Part shown: in pieces, positions 18,601-26,577 of the stretch | Position numbering within the stretch: the stretch's first letter is position 1 | Layout: the number at the start of each line of letters is the position of its first letter | Source: Candidatus Poribacteria bacterium | GTDB taxonomy: Bacteria > Poribacteria > WGA-4E > GCA-2687025 | Direction: 5' to 3' | Assembly (NCBI GenBank): GCA_028818695.1 | Contig: JAPPNK010000025.1 | Span: 99,018 to 163,017 of the forward strand | Length of the DNA: 64,000 nucleotides | The notes under the pieces: generated by a model | The model's input: the letters and a program-made list of their open reading frames with translations, nothing else | Told to the model about the DNA's origin: nothing | Databases searched by the model: none | Translations under genes and position numbers: made by a program

Positions 18601-21552
18601 GTGCGGGGCTTTGGCGAAATCGCCTTCAATCCGAAGACGCAGCTGCTGTTGGAACGCAGCCTCGGACATCTGGACGTCATGCAGCAGTACCTGCTCTTCG
18701 GCGATCCAGCGACCCAGCTGTATACGGCGAAATACGAGGCGCATCCGATACTGGAAGCTCGGTCTATTGAGCCGGGCGGAACGCTGCGCATTCAGCCTGG
18801 CAGCGTTCTGAAATCGACCTACGACCCGAAAACGCGCGAGAAAACCTACGCGCCTGTGTCGAGTTTCAACGGGCGGCTCTTTGCGACAGCGCAATTTGTC
18901 GACAAAGAAAGCGGATCGATGATTGAAAAAACGGCGGAAGCGGACGCTGTGAACGGGCGGTACCCCGCCTTGACGCTTCCCGTGCCGATGAACGCGCAGA
19001 AAGGGCGCGCGCAGGTGGAGCTGTACATTCAATCCAGCTCCGATCTAGCCGTTGGAGGCAGCGGATTTGCGGTTTCAGAGCCGGTCATTGAGGAGATCGA
19101 CATCGCCGAGAAGGACGGAAATGTTGAGATCGCGCTGAAAGTGACGGACGACGGGGCGGTAGAGAGCGTCGTGTTGGAATGGCAGCAATATGATGACGAG
19201 GATCGCTCAGAGTGGCTCTCGGCGCCGATGGTTCCCGACGCAGAGAAAGGCGCTGGATGGTACCGGCAGAGCCAGACGATACCGGCTCCGGACGCGGGCG
19301 ATCGATTTCGTTACAGCGCGGTCGTAACGGACGCGGACGGAAACGAAACGAAGACAGAGACGTTCTCCATCGCGTTCCATTCCGCTCCCGACTGGAGCGT
19401 CGCTATCGATCATGAAACAGGCGATCCGATGATCCGATACGGGTACGACAGCGCGCGCGGATGGGGGTTCCATTTGCGCATTGAAAACGAGAATGAAGCG
19501 CAGGCTGAAACGCCCGTGAAAGTCGTTCTGTATCTTGGAAACCCTGACCTGAACGGGGACGACGCGTCGGACGAGGACGCCAAAACGATTGGAGAGGCGG
19601 TTGTAAAGCCGTCTGAATGGACGCGCCTCAATCCGCTTCTTGACAGCACGGACGGCGAGAATCGGCTCCGCGATCCGAATACGCCCCTGAATCTGAACTG
19701 GACGGCGGAGGCGTTTGCGCCGTACCGGCTGGAGGACGGCGCCTACTGGATCGCCGCATGGACCGACCCGGACGGCGAGACGGCGGAGACGGAGAACCTG
19801 CGTAGGGACAACCTGTCGCATCGGCGTATACAGGTGAACGAAACGCGCCCCGGCGCCTCTCCCGTCGATCTTCAGACGCGGGACGGGGCGATAACCGCCA
19901 CTCTGAGTCGTCAGACGCTGGGCGGCGCCTACACCGCGCGTCTCTCGGCCGAGGAGGCGTCTCTGCCTGCGCAGGCGTCGCTGACTCCGCTTCCTTGGCT
20001 GAATACGGACGCGGCGGCGCTGACTATAGCGGCTGACGGACTCCCTTCCGACGGCTCGTTGAACGAACCGGCGCCCATTCAGGTACGCTTCGACCTGGAC
20101 GCCGTTCGCAGAGCGATTGAGCAGGCGAATAAAGACAAGGAAGATGAAGAGGAGAATGATCTGGACGCGTCTTTGATTAACTTGCTGACTTCGGCAGGCG
20201 TCTATGAATGGCGCCCGCAGTTGGAGCGGTGGAGGCGTCTACGCGACAGCGGCTTCGCCAAAAACGCGCAGCGGCAACCGCAAACGTTCGCCGTGTTGGC
20301 CGAGCCAACCGCGCCAAAATTTCGAGCTGACGCCAGATGGGTGTTCGACCCCGCCTCCGTGGAGCGCGGGCGGTATTTCGCTTTCGTTGTGGACGCGAGA
20401 ACCTACGATCTATACCGCCTAGACCAGAGCAGCAGAACGCTCGAGCGCGTGCTGGAAAGCCAGCAATCGCGCCCCGTCTATGAGCCGCTGCCGGCCGAGG
20501 CGGACCTGCGCTACCCGTATCTTCGAAACGGGCTGTCGGCGCTGCAGTTTGGAGAAGTATGGGAAGCGAACCTGAACTTCACTCAGACAGGCGAGACGGG
20601 GGTTGTGAACGCATATCTTGGAAACTCCGGCGGCGGAGTCGTCCAACCTTCTCTGACGGGGGATGAGATTGAGGAGGATGCGTGGACGGTTATGTTCATC
20701 AGCCGGCGCGAATTTGAGGTGCGCCGCCGATCCCGCCCCGGCGAATCGCCCCGTCTCGGCTCCATTGTTGACGGATGGACAAGCGCAGATGGAACGCTGC
20801 GCATTGAAGCGTTGTCAGGAAAGAAACCGTTTGAGCCGGGCGACGCGATACGGTTTGAGACGCGCCATGTCGGAGCTCTGAACGGGACAACGCCGCGGCT
20901 TGGAACCTTCGCCGCCTTTTACACCAACGACGAGAGCGCTCCCGAAATCAGCTTTGCGGTTGAGGGACAGGACTTTGCGGACGGGGACGCCGTCTCTCCG
21001 AAGCCGGCAATTGCGCTCGTCGTGTCGGACGACAGCGGGGTTGACCCGTTGGATGTGTCGCTCTCCTTGACCCGCGACGGGCAGCCCGCCCCGCCGATTG
21101 ACGCCTCCGATCTGCGGGTTCATGCCGCGCCCGGTTCTAACAAACTTCTCATCAACTACGCGCCGGAGCTGGAGCCTGGAAGCTACCGACTCAAGGCGTC
21201 CGCAGCCGATCTGGACGGGAACGAAGCGAGCAGAGAAATCCGCTTCAACGTTTCGCAGTCTGTCGAGCTCATCAGCGTATTGAACTATCCGAACCCGTTT
21301 CGAACGGAGACGGACATCGCCGTTGAAGCGGCTGGCGAAATTGAGACGTTGGACATCGCCGTTTATTCGCTTCAGGGGCGTGTCGTTCGGCGGCTCCAGC
21401 ATCCGCCGTCGGCAGGTTTTGTTCGCGTCCGCTGGGACGGACGGGACGCGGACGGGCGCGAGGTTGCCAACGGAGTTTATTACGCTGTCGTCAAAATGAC
21501 CGCGCGCGGGGAGACGCGGTCGCAAACCTTGAAGCTGTTGAAACTGAAATAA
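15646..21552 (+). CDS. Giant secreted C25 (gingipain-like) cysteine peptidase with FlgD/T9SS-like C-terminal domain
   Basis: The product has about 1968 residues. It has a signal peptide (MTILRLLACAVLSAGVSGG), a long N-terminal pro-region, and a caspase-like C25 domain from ~650 to ~1030. The catalytic dyad is visible: His ~896 in QYAGHGGRLVW and Cys ~930 in MFVLSCNNAYF, preceded by the VVILGDGTYDLYG strand. Several Ig/cell-adhesion-like modules follow, then an NYPNPFRTET...LQGRVVRR...WDGRDADGREVANGVYY tail (~1875-1968) of the FlgD-like/T9SS-type sorting class. ATG 15646 is chosen; an in-frame TTG at 15634 would overlap the upstream stop. The next gene encodes a PorV-like barrel, the usual partner for export of such proteins. 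Confidence 0.9.
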   Translation: MTILRLLACAVLSAGVSGGAEESRVAEPAIQLLHADESGVTFRVEFPAVEAAPLDESGSVLLSFSGSYPIGRVGEPQLPASSVALGAPHDAQIHVRASPGHVTELSGWRPAPVPLAVNERPVYRENAEAYRSNKYLPAQWAEIVSDGLIRDRRVVQIEMRPVRFQASTGRARQCASMTVRVDFMRPPSASFSFSGSAAPKARYESPTFQRYFERHLLNEEASRAWRAPAAPNSDEGGDSETRRFAVKMHVAEEGVCRITGAQLQALGVDLDAALPSRLRIEWNGKELPAYVSGAQDGRFDPEDYVDFLATTPESHYSRYNVYWLIAGERRGLRPAELEGAVQTSLAATAPAFRSKIKLEENLLHTRLQESPPKAEPPEDPHTWYDNRNHWLWFGVQNGSINTIPNKASREFPIYDPAKSLDFARVDVALQGGTPVEHEAIVMFNGLLIGRALEDWYDQEPLQMGRTIRMEHLIDPVDGLNTLEITRVDDNGDSGQDGDVSNIDLYPYHMYVDSLEIEYTRLYRAVSDSLFASSPPSKAPLADRQLRTLQYDVSDFLNPNIAVYEHDGLGLTARLRNVETRSAPLDQEARERLLAIQAAQGKTEPLPDATYAARFQMRDNRDWSFIAVSDDGVIQPDRLELDTPSNLKDPANGADWIVIYHSRYEENARRLRDWRTTAKGGGHRAFMANIDDIYDEFSHGAVSPWAVKAFLTHAYVHWSGAPVTHVVILGDGTYDLYGVDTERYPEAPEFLGYIPTHYVWSYYGETGIDHWYATVSGIDALPDLFLGRIPVENPDEARAAVEKIVRYEERPPNGTWRRQIISIADDDTTNSGDFIFKKSLTEISQNHTLLGYVTNKIFLSDYLEEHNDNIPQASRAARRAIMDALNQGAVISQYAGHGGRLVWAHEIIFDNIGIRGLSETDRLSLMFVLSCNNAYFDAPAEPSMGELLMRIENRGIVGMIAATRYTFGAGNDALAKIIFDDIFKRNVRGFGEIAFNPKTQLLLERSLGHLDVMQQYLLFGDPATQLYTAKYEAHPILEARSIEPGGTLRIQPGSVLKSTYDPKTREKTYAPVSSFNGRLFATAQFVDKESGSMIEKTAEADAVNGRYPALTLPVPMNAQKGRAQVELYIQSSSDLAVGGSGFAVSEPVIEEIDIAEKDGNVEIALKVTDDGAVESVVLEWQQYDDEDRSEWLSAPMVPDAEKGAGWYRQSQTIPAPDAGDRFRYSAVVTDADGNETKTETFSIAFHSAPDWSVAIDHETGDPMIRYGYDSARGWGFHLRIENENEAQAETPVKVVLYLGNPDLNGDDASDEDAKTIGEAVVKPSEWTRLNPLLDSTDGENRLRDPNTPLNLNWTAEAFAPYRLEDGAYWIAAWTDPDGETAETENLRRDNLSHRRIQVNETRPGASPVDLQTRDGAITATLSRQTLGGAYTARLSAEEASLPAQASLTPLPWLNTDAAALTIAADGLPSDGSLNEPAPIQVRFDLDAVRRAIEQANKDKEDEEENDLDASLINLLTSAGVYEWRPQLERWRRLRDSGFAKNAQRQPQTFAVLAEPTAPKFRADARWVFDPASVERGRYFAFVVDARTYDLYRLDQSSRTLERVLESQQSRPVYEPLPAEADLRYPYLRNGLSALQFGEVWEANLNFTQTGETGVVNAYLGNSGGGVVQPSLTGDEIEEDAWTVMFISRREFEVRRRSRPGESPRLGSIVDGWTSADGTLRIEALSGKKPFEPGDAIRFETRHVGALNGTTPRLGTFAAFYTNDESAPEISFAVEGQDFADGDAVSPKPAIALVVSDDSGVDPLDVSLSLTRDGQPAPPIDASDLRVHAAPGSNKLLINYAPELEPGSYRLKASAADLDGNEASREIRFNVSQSVELISVLNYPNPFRTETDIAVEAAGEIETLDIAVYSLQGRVVRRLQHPPSAGFVRVRWDGRDADGREVANGVYYAVVKMTARGETRSQTLKLLKLK

Positions 21553-21553
21553 C

Positions 21554-22552
21554 GTGAAGATACGCATCGCCCTTGCTGTCATGGCTTTCTTGATTTTGCC
21601 CCTGCGCCCCTGCGCTGCGGAGCCGTTTGCGGGCGAGTTTTTGACCCTTGGGGCGGGCGCGCGCGCGATCGGGATGGGGGGCGCCTATTCCGCGCTCGCG
21701 GACGACGCCTCCGCCGCATACTGGAACCCCGCCGGCCTCGCCCAAGTGGATCGAACGCAGGCAGCCTTCATGCACTCGACGCTCCATGGGCTGGACGCCT
21801 ACGATTATTTCAACGCGGCGCATCCTGTCGGCGGCGGCGTATGGAGCCTCTCATGGCTGCGCGTCGCTATTGACGATATTCGGCTCACCTCGACGCCGAA
21901 TTCGCAGCCTGTCAGCTCGGTCAACCGGCCGACGGTTCGGGCGGAAGGGTCCGTGTCGAACAACGCCTTCACGCTTGCATGGGGGACGCGCGCCTTTGAG
22001 AAAGATCGGCTCGCCGCGTATGTCGGTCTTGCCGGGAAGTTCATTTTCATCGCGGCGCCGGAAGGCAACAACGCGTTTGGCGTCGGGGCGGACGCTGCGG
22101 CTCTGGGCGCGTATCGTCTTTCTGACGAAGCCCAGCTGCGCGCCGCCGCGAACCTGCAGGACGCGACCGAGACGAAAATTTATTGGAACACCGTCCCGAA
22201 GAGCGGCGAATCGTCTCACCGAGACGTTATTGATCAGAACCTGAAACTTGGACTTGCGCTCGCGCATTCCGTTCCGCCGGGGGAGAATTCGTCCTTTACG
22301 ATCGCCGCTGAAGTGAACTCAAAATACGATTTTGAGAAAAACTTTGGCGCGGAATGGAACCTCGGCAACGCGCTTGCGCTGCGCGTCGGATTGATGGAGC
22401 GCAAATCTGCCGCCGAGACGCTGCGCGACATCTCCGCCGGCGCCGGCTTCAGGCTTGGATTCACCGGCGGGCAGTCGTTTGCGGTCGATTACGCCTTCAC
22501 GAACGGCGAGATCGGCGGCAGCCACAGGCTATCGATCGCCGTCGGGCTGTAA
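21554..22552 (+). CDS. PorV/UPF0164-like outer membrane beta-barrel protein
   Basis: The 332-residue product has a signal peptide (ALAVMAFLILPLRPCAAE) and the family's opening motif: FLTLGAGARAIGMGGAY...DDASAAYWNPAGLA. Alternating hydrophobic strands follow to a C-terminal strand. PorV-type barrels act in type IX secretion as shuttles carrying sorted cargo. The start is a GTG one base after the stop of the C25 peptidase gene, so the barrel and the peptidase are probably made together. No other type IX component is in this window. Confidence 0.8.
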   Translation: MKIRIALAVMAFLILPLRPCAAEPFAGEFLTLGAGARAIGMGGAYSALADDASAAYWNPAGLAQVDRTQAAFMHSTLHGLDAYDYFNAAHPVGGGVWSLSWLRVAIDDIRLTSTPNSQPVSSVNRPTVRAEGSVSNNAFTLAWGTRAFEKDRLAAYVGLAGKFIFIAAPEGNNAFGVGADAAALGAYRLSDEAQLRAAANLQDATETKIYWNTVPKSGESSHRDVIDQNLKLGLALAHSVPPGENSSFTIAAEVNSKYDFEKNFGAEWNLGNALALRVGLMERKSAAETLRDISAGAGFRLGFTGGQSFAVDYAFTNGEIGGSHRLSIAVGL

Positions 22553-23482
22553 ACTTAAGACGCGCGATTTCAACAGGGCGAGAATGCGCGCTTCGTCCGC
22601 TTCAAACGCGGCGCGCGCGTTCGGAGTTCCGCCCGCCTCATGGTAGGTTCTCCCTAAAGACGCTCCCTCCGCCGTCTCCACCCGCGCGCAGACATGCTCC
22701 AACCGAAACAGGCTCTCGTCTAGGAGATAGGCGATGACGAGAGCGTCATGGACGTGCATGCCGTTGACGCCCGCCGCTTTTTGTGTGAACGCCAGCAGTT
22801 GAGCCGAGATGTCGCGCGTGAAGCGTCCCAGAGAGCCGCGCGCTTCCGCCAGCGTTTGCGGGGTCAGCAGAACAGAGCTTGTCGCGTCCAGCGGAATGAA
22901 GGTCAGCTGCAAGCCCGCCGCCAAAACCTCTTGAAGCGCATGCGGGTCGGCATATACGTTAAATTCTGCCTGCGGCGTGACGTTGCCCGATGTCCGAAAC
23001 GCCCCGCCCATGACGACCAGCTCTGCGTATCGGCGCATCTTGCGGGCGTCGGCGCGTACGGCGAGCGCGACGTTGGTGAGCGGGCCGAGCGCCGCGAGGA
23101 CGGTCTCTTCGTCTGCCGCGTCTAAGATGAGATCGACCGCATGGCGCTGGTCGAGCGGCGTCTCGGAGGGCGGATAACGCAGGCTTCCGTTTTGACCGCG
23201 CAGCTCGGTCGCGCCGCCGAGGCCGTCTCCGCCATGCACATGTTCCGCTCCGACGCGCGGGCGGGAGAGCGGCTGATCCGCCCCCTTCGCTACGGGCGGA
23301 CGGGGCGACGGGTTCAACACATCCAGGATGCGAAGCGCGTTCGCGGCGGCTTTTTCGACAGAGGCGTTGCCGTTCACTGCGCAGACAGCGACAGGGGAGA
23401 GTTCCGGGGAACGAAGCGCCAGCGCGAGAGCTAGGGCGTCGTCCACGCCTGGGTCGGCGTCTATGAGGATGCGGCGGGGCAT
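22529..23482 (-). CDS. Inosine/uridine-preferring nucleoside hydrolase family protein
   Basis: The 317-residue product carries the N-terminal calcium and ribose-binding cluster DADPGVDDA (Asp8, 10, 14, 15), a later LTNVAL...VVMGGAF stretch and a C-terminal HDALVIAYL motif supplying the last Asp and His. It cleaves the N-glycosidic bond of ribonucleosides in purine or pyrimidine salvage. Its 3' end overlaps the PorV-like gene by 24 bases, tail to tail. A damaged copy of its first ~30 codons lies at 24038-24143. Confidence 0.9.
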   Translation of the reverse strand: MPRRILIDADPGVDDALALALALRSPELSPVAVCAVNGNASVEKAAANALRILDVLNPSPRPPVAKGADQPLSRPRVGAEHVHGGDGLGGATELRGQNGSLRYPPSETPLDQRHAVDLILDAADEETVLAALGPLTNVALAVRADARKMRRYAELVVMGGAFRTSGNVTPQAEFNVYADPHALQEVLAAGLQLTFIPLDATSSVLLTPQTLAEARGSLGRFTRDISAQLLAFTQKAAGVNGMHVHDALVIAYLLDESLFRLEHVCARVETAEGASLGRTYHEAGGTPNARAAFEADEARILALLKSRVLSLQPDGDR

Positions 23483-23517
23483 GTGTTATCTTCCACCTTA
23501 CCGCCAGCGCGTCGCGC

Positions 23518-23922
23518 TTAGAGGTCTTTTTCCAGGTTCTGCAGCATTGCGTCAAATTCGGGTTGGCTTCGTAAGTCGTCCCAAAGGGCTTCAGATTCCC
23601 GCTCAGCCTGCATAATCGGCTCAAAGATTTCTATGTAGAAGTCGGGATTGAGGGAAATAGCCCAGTAAATGTCCTCGTGCGCGTCGTCTGACTCGCCTCT
23701 TTCTCGGTGAAGAAGTCCTTTTAAGAGATATGCTTCGGCGTATTTAGGGCTTATCTCAATTGCTTTCTCAAAACTCTGAATTGCCTCATCCGACGCGCCG
23801 ACTCGCCAATACGCGCCTCCCAAGAGTACATAGATCTCCGCGAGCGGCGACAAGTCGTTTCCTTTCCGTGTATGGAGCGCACTCAAGAAGCCGCGCCCTT
23901 CCCATTCGCCTTCAGTGACCAT
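23518..23922 (-). CDS. TPR repeat protein, paralogue of the proteins at 43811 and 59734
   Basis: The ~134-residue product has about two TPR motifs (AEIYVLLGGAYWRVGASDEA and AEAYLLKGLLHRERGESDDA). Its tail, ISLNPDFYIEIFEPIM...LWDDLRSQPEFDAMLQNL, is shared in pattern with two other proteins of this window. It is cytosolic by sequence and probably a protein-interaction adaptor. The frame is open from a TTG at 23952; the ATG at 23922 is preferred. It sits between the intact nucleoside hydrolase gene and its truncated copy. Confidence 0.7.
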   Translation of the reverse strand: MVTEGEWEGRGFLSALHTRKGNDLSPLAEIYVLLGGAYWRVGASDEAIQSFEKAIEISPKYAEAYLLKGLLHRERGESDDAHEDIYWAISLNPDFYIEIFEPIMQAERESEALWDDLRSQPEFDAMLQNLEKDL

Positions 23923-24037
23923 ATCATACCGCCAGCCTTTCGATAACTGCAACGCGGTTTCCGTTTTATTTTATGTCGCCCGGAATAGACTCCTTTTGAC
24001 GCGATCCGGTCCGCGTAGATCAACGGCTTGCCGACCA

Positions 24038-24143
24038 TGCGCAGACAGCGGCTGGTCTAAGAGTTCAGGGAACGAAACGCCAGCGCGAGAGCTAGGGCGT
24101 CGTCCACGCCTGGGCCGGCGTCTATGAGGATGCGGCGGGGCAT
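24038..24143 (-). pseudogene. Truncated copy of the nucleoside hydrolase 5' end
   Basis: Bases 24071-24144 match 23410-23483 with only 2 differences in 74 positions, and weaker similarity continues to ~24039. The copy starts at the same ATG codon and would encode 28 residues (beginning MPRRILIDAGPGVDDALALA) before a stop at 24057-24059. The Asp that binds calcium in the intact gene (DADPG) is Gly here, and the frame shifts beyond codon ~25. It is a dead relic of a tandem duplication. Confidence 0.8.
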
Positions 24144-24147
24144 GGGT

Positions 24148-24993
24148 CTATCTCCTGAGCCATTCTAGCAATTCTTGCAGGCTGGGTTCAACGCGGTCAT
24201 ATGAGATGCCGTTTTCTCTGCAAAACTCGCGTATGATTGGCAAAAACCTGTTAGCATATCGTTCCGTTTTCCAGGGCCCGATCCTATCGATTTCTAAAAA
24301 TTCTTCTTCTGTTTGCGGGAGATAAATCGCCATCTGCTTCAGTGTTCTGTCCCAAAAAACTTGAAACGCATCGACCTTCTCCTCAGCGGCAATCCGATTG
24401 CGCTCATCCTTTAGCAGTTCGTACAGCCTGGGAGCGTACTCGCTTGGGTCTGCGTACTGCTGCCCTTTGGCGACGGAGATAGCAGGCGGATGTCCTTGCT
24501 TCTCACAGTAGTCTTTAATAATTTTCAGAAATATATCGGCGTACCTTTCAGTTTTCACTGGACCAATGCCATGAATTTGTCTGAATTCTGCTTCGGTTTG
24601 CGGTAGCAGGCTGGACATTTCTCTCAGTATTCTGTGAGTAAATATCCCTCCCCCCTCCTTTTTTGCCAACTCACGATTCTTTTCGAGAAGGAGGTCGTAA
24701 AGTTTGGGATGTTTCATATTCTGATCTCCAAAGGTCTGTTTGTTGCTTATGATATTGCGCTCCTCACAGTATTGGCGAATCGCGTCTAAAAACTCATCAA
24801 CATACCGCTCCGCCATTGGGGCGGAGGTACCCCAAATCCGCAGAAACTCTTCTCTGTCTCGGGGTCTATTTTCCGCCATCTCCTGCAGCGCGCGGTCTAA
24901 GAATACCTGATATTGCATAATCCCGTCTCTCTCGGCGATTGCTCTCCGCATTTCTCTCAGATATTCATACAGCTCTGCAGACATATTAGGCAT
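24148..24993 (-). CDS. Stand-alone protein of three tandem HRDC domains
   Basis: The 281-residue protein is built of three HRDC units, at ~6-75, ~98-170 and ~192-275. Each has the pattern LYE(Y/L)L...R..A...(Q/F)VF.DR.L..M....P....EF..I.(G/R)(I/T)(G/S)P.K.ERY...FL..I, for example FRQIHGIGPVKTERYADIFL. HRDC domains are nucleic-acid-binding helical modules normally appended to RecQ helicases or RNase D; here no helicase or nuclease domain is present. The gene overlaps the upstream DNA methyltransferase gene by 8 bases, so the two are coupled. A role in binding DNA for that enzyme, or in repair or defence, is an inference. Confidence 0.8.
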   Translation of the reverse strand: MPNMSAELYEYLREMRRAIAERDGIMQYQVFLDRALQEMAENRPRDREEFLRIWGTSAPMAERYVDEFLDAIRQYCEERNIISNKQTFGDQNMKHPKLYDLLLEKNRELAKKEGGGIFTHRILREMSSLLPQTEAEFRQIHGIGPVKTERYADIFLKIIKDYCEKQGHPPAISVAKGQQYADPSEYAPRLYELLKDERNRIAAEEKVDAFQVFWDRTLKQMAIYLPQTEEEFLEIDRIGPWKTERYANRFLPIIREFCRENGISYDRVEPSLQELLEWLRR

Positions 24994-25855
24994 AAACCGC
25001 GCTCTCTATTCGCGCTTGCGCGCTTGCGGCAGTTTCCGCCTCAATCTCATAACCGATAAAGGCGCGCCCTTCGCGCTTCGCCGCCACTCCCGTAGAGCCT
25101 GACCCCGCAAATGCGTCCAACACCAGCGACCCTGGCGCCGAAAAGATGCGTATGAGATGCTGAAGCAGCGCGACAGGTTTCGGCGTCAGATGCCCATGCC
25201 GCTTCTTCGGCTTAGAAACCGGTATGACGGAGCCAGGAAACTGATCAGGGTTGATGAGCGGCGAGCTGACATCGATCAAGCCGGTCTCCCAGCGGTCCCA
25301 GTTGTCGACCAGCGTACCCTCGACCGGCGCCTGCCCTAGAATAATCATCTCCCCCTGCGGTTTCAGCTGCGCCGTTTTGCGTCCGCCCAGTTTGCGTATC
25401 AGCCGCCTCTTTTCGGCGTCCGGCAGCTTCCGTTTCCGCACCCAATGCTCCTGCGAAAACGCCTTCGCCTGCCCCTCATACCGCCAGAGCAGGACGTCGC
25501 GTATCTCAAAGCGCGCTTCTTCCAGCGCAACCGCCGTCCGATGCGCCAAGCGGTTCTGGCTAAACACGAGGCAGAAGCCGCCGGGGCGAATGACGCGCAT
25601 CCACTCGCAAGCGACGGGCGTCAAGAACCGCTGCAGATCAAGCCCCTGCTGCGCCGAAAACTTCATTCCCGCCGGCAAGGAGCCGACGACGCCTTTTTTG
25701 ACGCGCCGCTTCAACTTTGCCGCGTCCCAGTCGTCGCCCATGCCGTCCATGAAATAGGGCGGGTCGGTCAAAATGAGCGAGACGGAATTGTCAGCCAGAC
25801 GCTTCATCCCGACGCGGCAATCCTCGTTCTCGATATGGACGTTCGATCTGCTCAT
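24986..25855 (-). CDS. Site-specific DNA methyltransferase (N4-cytosine/N6-adenine type)
   Basis: The 289-residue protein has the catalytic motif DPPY (LILTDPPYF, ~32-37) early and the SAM-binding motif DAFAGSGSTGVAA near the end, the order of beta-class amino-methyltransferases. LTPKPVALLQHLIRIF before it is the usual helix. The central region is probably the target-recognition part. No cognate restriction enzyme is next to it; the downstream partner is the triple HRDC protein. Its start overlaps the DtxR-type gene (ATGA). Confidence 0.88.
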   Translation of the reverse strand: MSRSNVHIENEDCRVGMKRLADNSVSLILTDPPYFMDGMGDDWDAAKLKRRVKKGVVGSLPAGMKFSAQQGLDLQRFLTPVACEWMRVIRPGGFCLVFSQNRLAHRTAVALEEARFEIRDVLLWRYEGQAKAFSQEHWVRKRKLPDAEKRRLIRKLGGRKTAQLKPQGEMIILGQAPVEGTLVDNWDRWETGLIDVSSPLINPDQFPGSVIPVSKPKKRHGHLTPKPVALLQHLIRIFSAPGSLVLDAFAGSGSTGVAAKREGRAFIGYEIEAETAASAQARIESAVYA

Positions 25856-26577
25856 CCGTTTCCGTTCATACAGCGTTTCGGCGCGGCGCGCTCCACGTAG
25901 ACGCCCTCCGCCAGGACGCTCTCCATCTCTTGGGGGCTGCCGGCGACGCGCATCTGCAGCCGCCCCGCTTCAAACGCCAGCACATGAACGCTCCTGCCGG
26001 GAAACAGCCCCAGATCGCCAAAACGGCGCAGACGGCATGAATCGCGGTCGGAGACGCGGCGGACGACGGCGCGTTCCCCCGCTTCGATCTGGTCTAAAGG
26101 GGTGTAGAGCGCGTTGTCGCGTATATGCCCCTCGCGGGACGGAATCGGATGCCCGTGCGGGTCGGTGTCGGGGTAGCCGAGCAGGGCATCAATGCGCGCC
26201 TCAAACGCCTCCGAGATCACATGCTCCAGCGCCTCCGCTTCGGCGTCCACCTCGTCCCACGAATAACCCATCCGCTCCGCCAGATACAGCTCCAGGAGCC
26301 GATGATGGCGGATGATTTCCAGCGCGATGCATCGCCCCGTCTCGGTCAGCTCCGCGCCCTGATACGGTTCATAGAGCGCCAGATCGAACCGCGCCAGGCG
26401 TTTTAGCATTTTTGTTACAGACGCCGCGGAGACCTGCATTCGATTCGCGATCAGAACCGTTGTCGCCCTGCCATGACGACGCTGCGCCTTGTAGATCGCT
26501 TTGATGTAATCCTCCATCGATGTTGTCAAGATGGGGGACATCGCTTGGCGGGCTGCGGACATGTCCGATGAGCGCAT
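25852..26577 (-). CDS. DtxR/MntR family metal-dependent transcriptional regulator
   Basis: The 241-residue product has an N-terminal winged helix (SMEDYIKAIYKAQ...TVLIANRMQVSAASVTKMLKRL), a dimerisation and metal-binding region with the typical HHRLLELYLAE...DEVDAEAEALEH pattern, and a C-terminal SH3/FeoA-like domain. Such proteins repress metal-uptake or activate export genes on binding Mn or Fe. ATG 26577 follows a GGAG and overlaps the dapF stop (TGATG). It lies inside a lysine-biosynthesis/methyltransferase run, an unusual place for this regulator. Confidence 0.88.
   Translation of the reverse strand: MRSSDMSAARQAMSPILTTSMEDYIKAIYKAQRRHGRATTVLIANRMQVSAASVTKMLKRLARFDLALYEPYQGAELTETGRCIALEIIRHHRLLELYLAERMGYSWDEVDAEAEALEHVISEAFEARIDALLGYPDTDPHGHPIPSREGHIRDNALYTPLDQIEAGERAVVRRVSDRDSCRLRRFGDLGLFPGRSVHVLAFEAGRLQMRVAGSPQEMESVLAEGVYVERAAPKRCMNGNG

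Noticed and set aside
17848..19032. 394-residue minus-strand open frame
   Set aside because: It is antisense to the catalytic domain of the C25 peptidase, which is clearly coding.
22550..22600. Rho-independent terminator after the PorV-like gene
   Set aside because: No stem followed by a T-run is seen in the tail-to-tail overlap with the nucleoside hydrolase gene.
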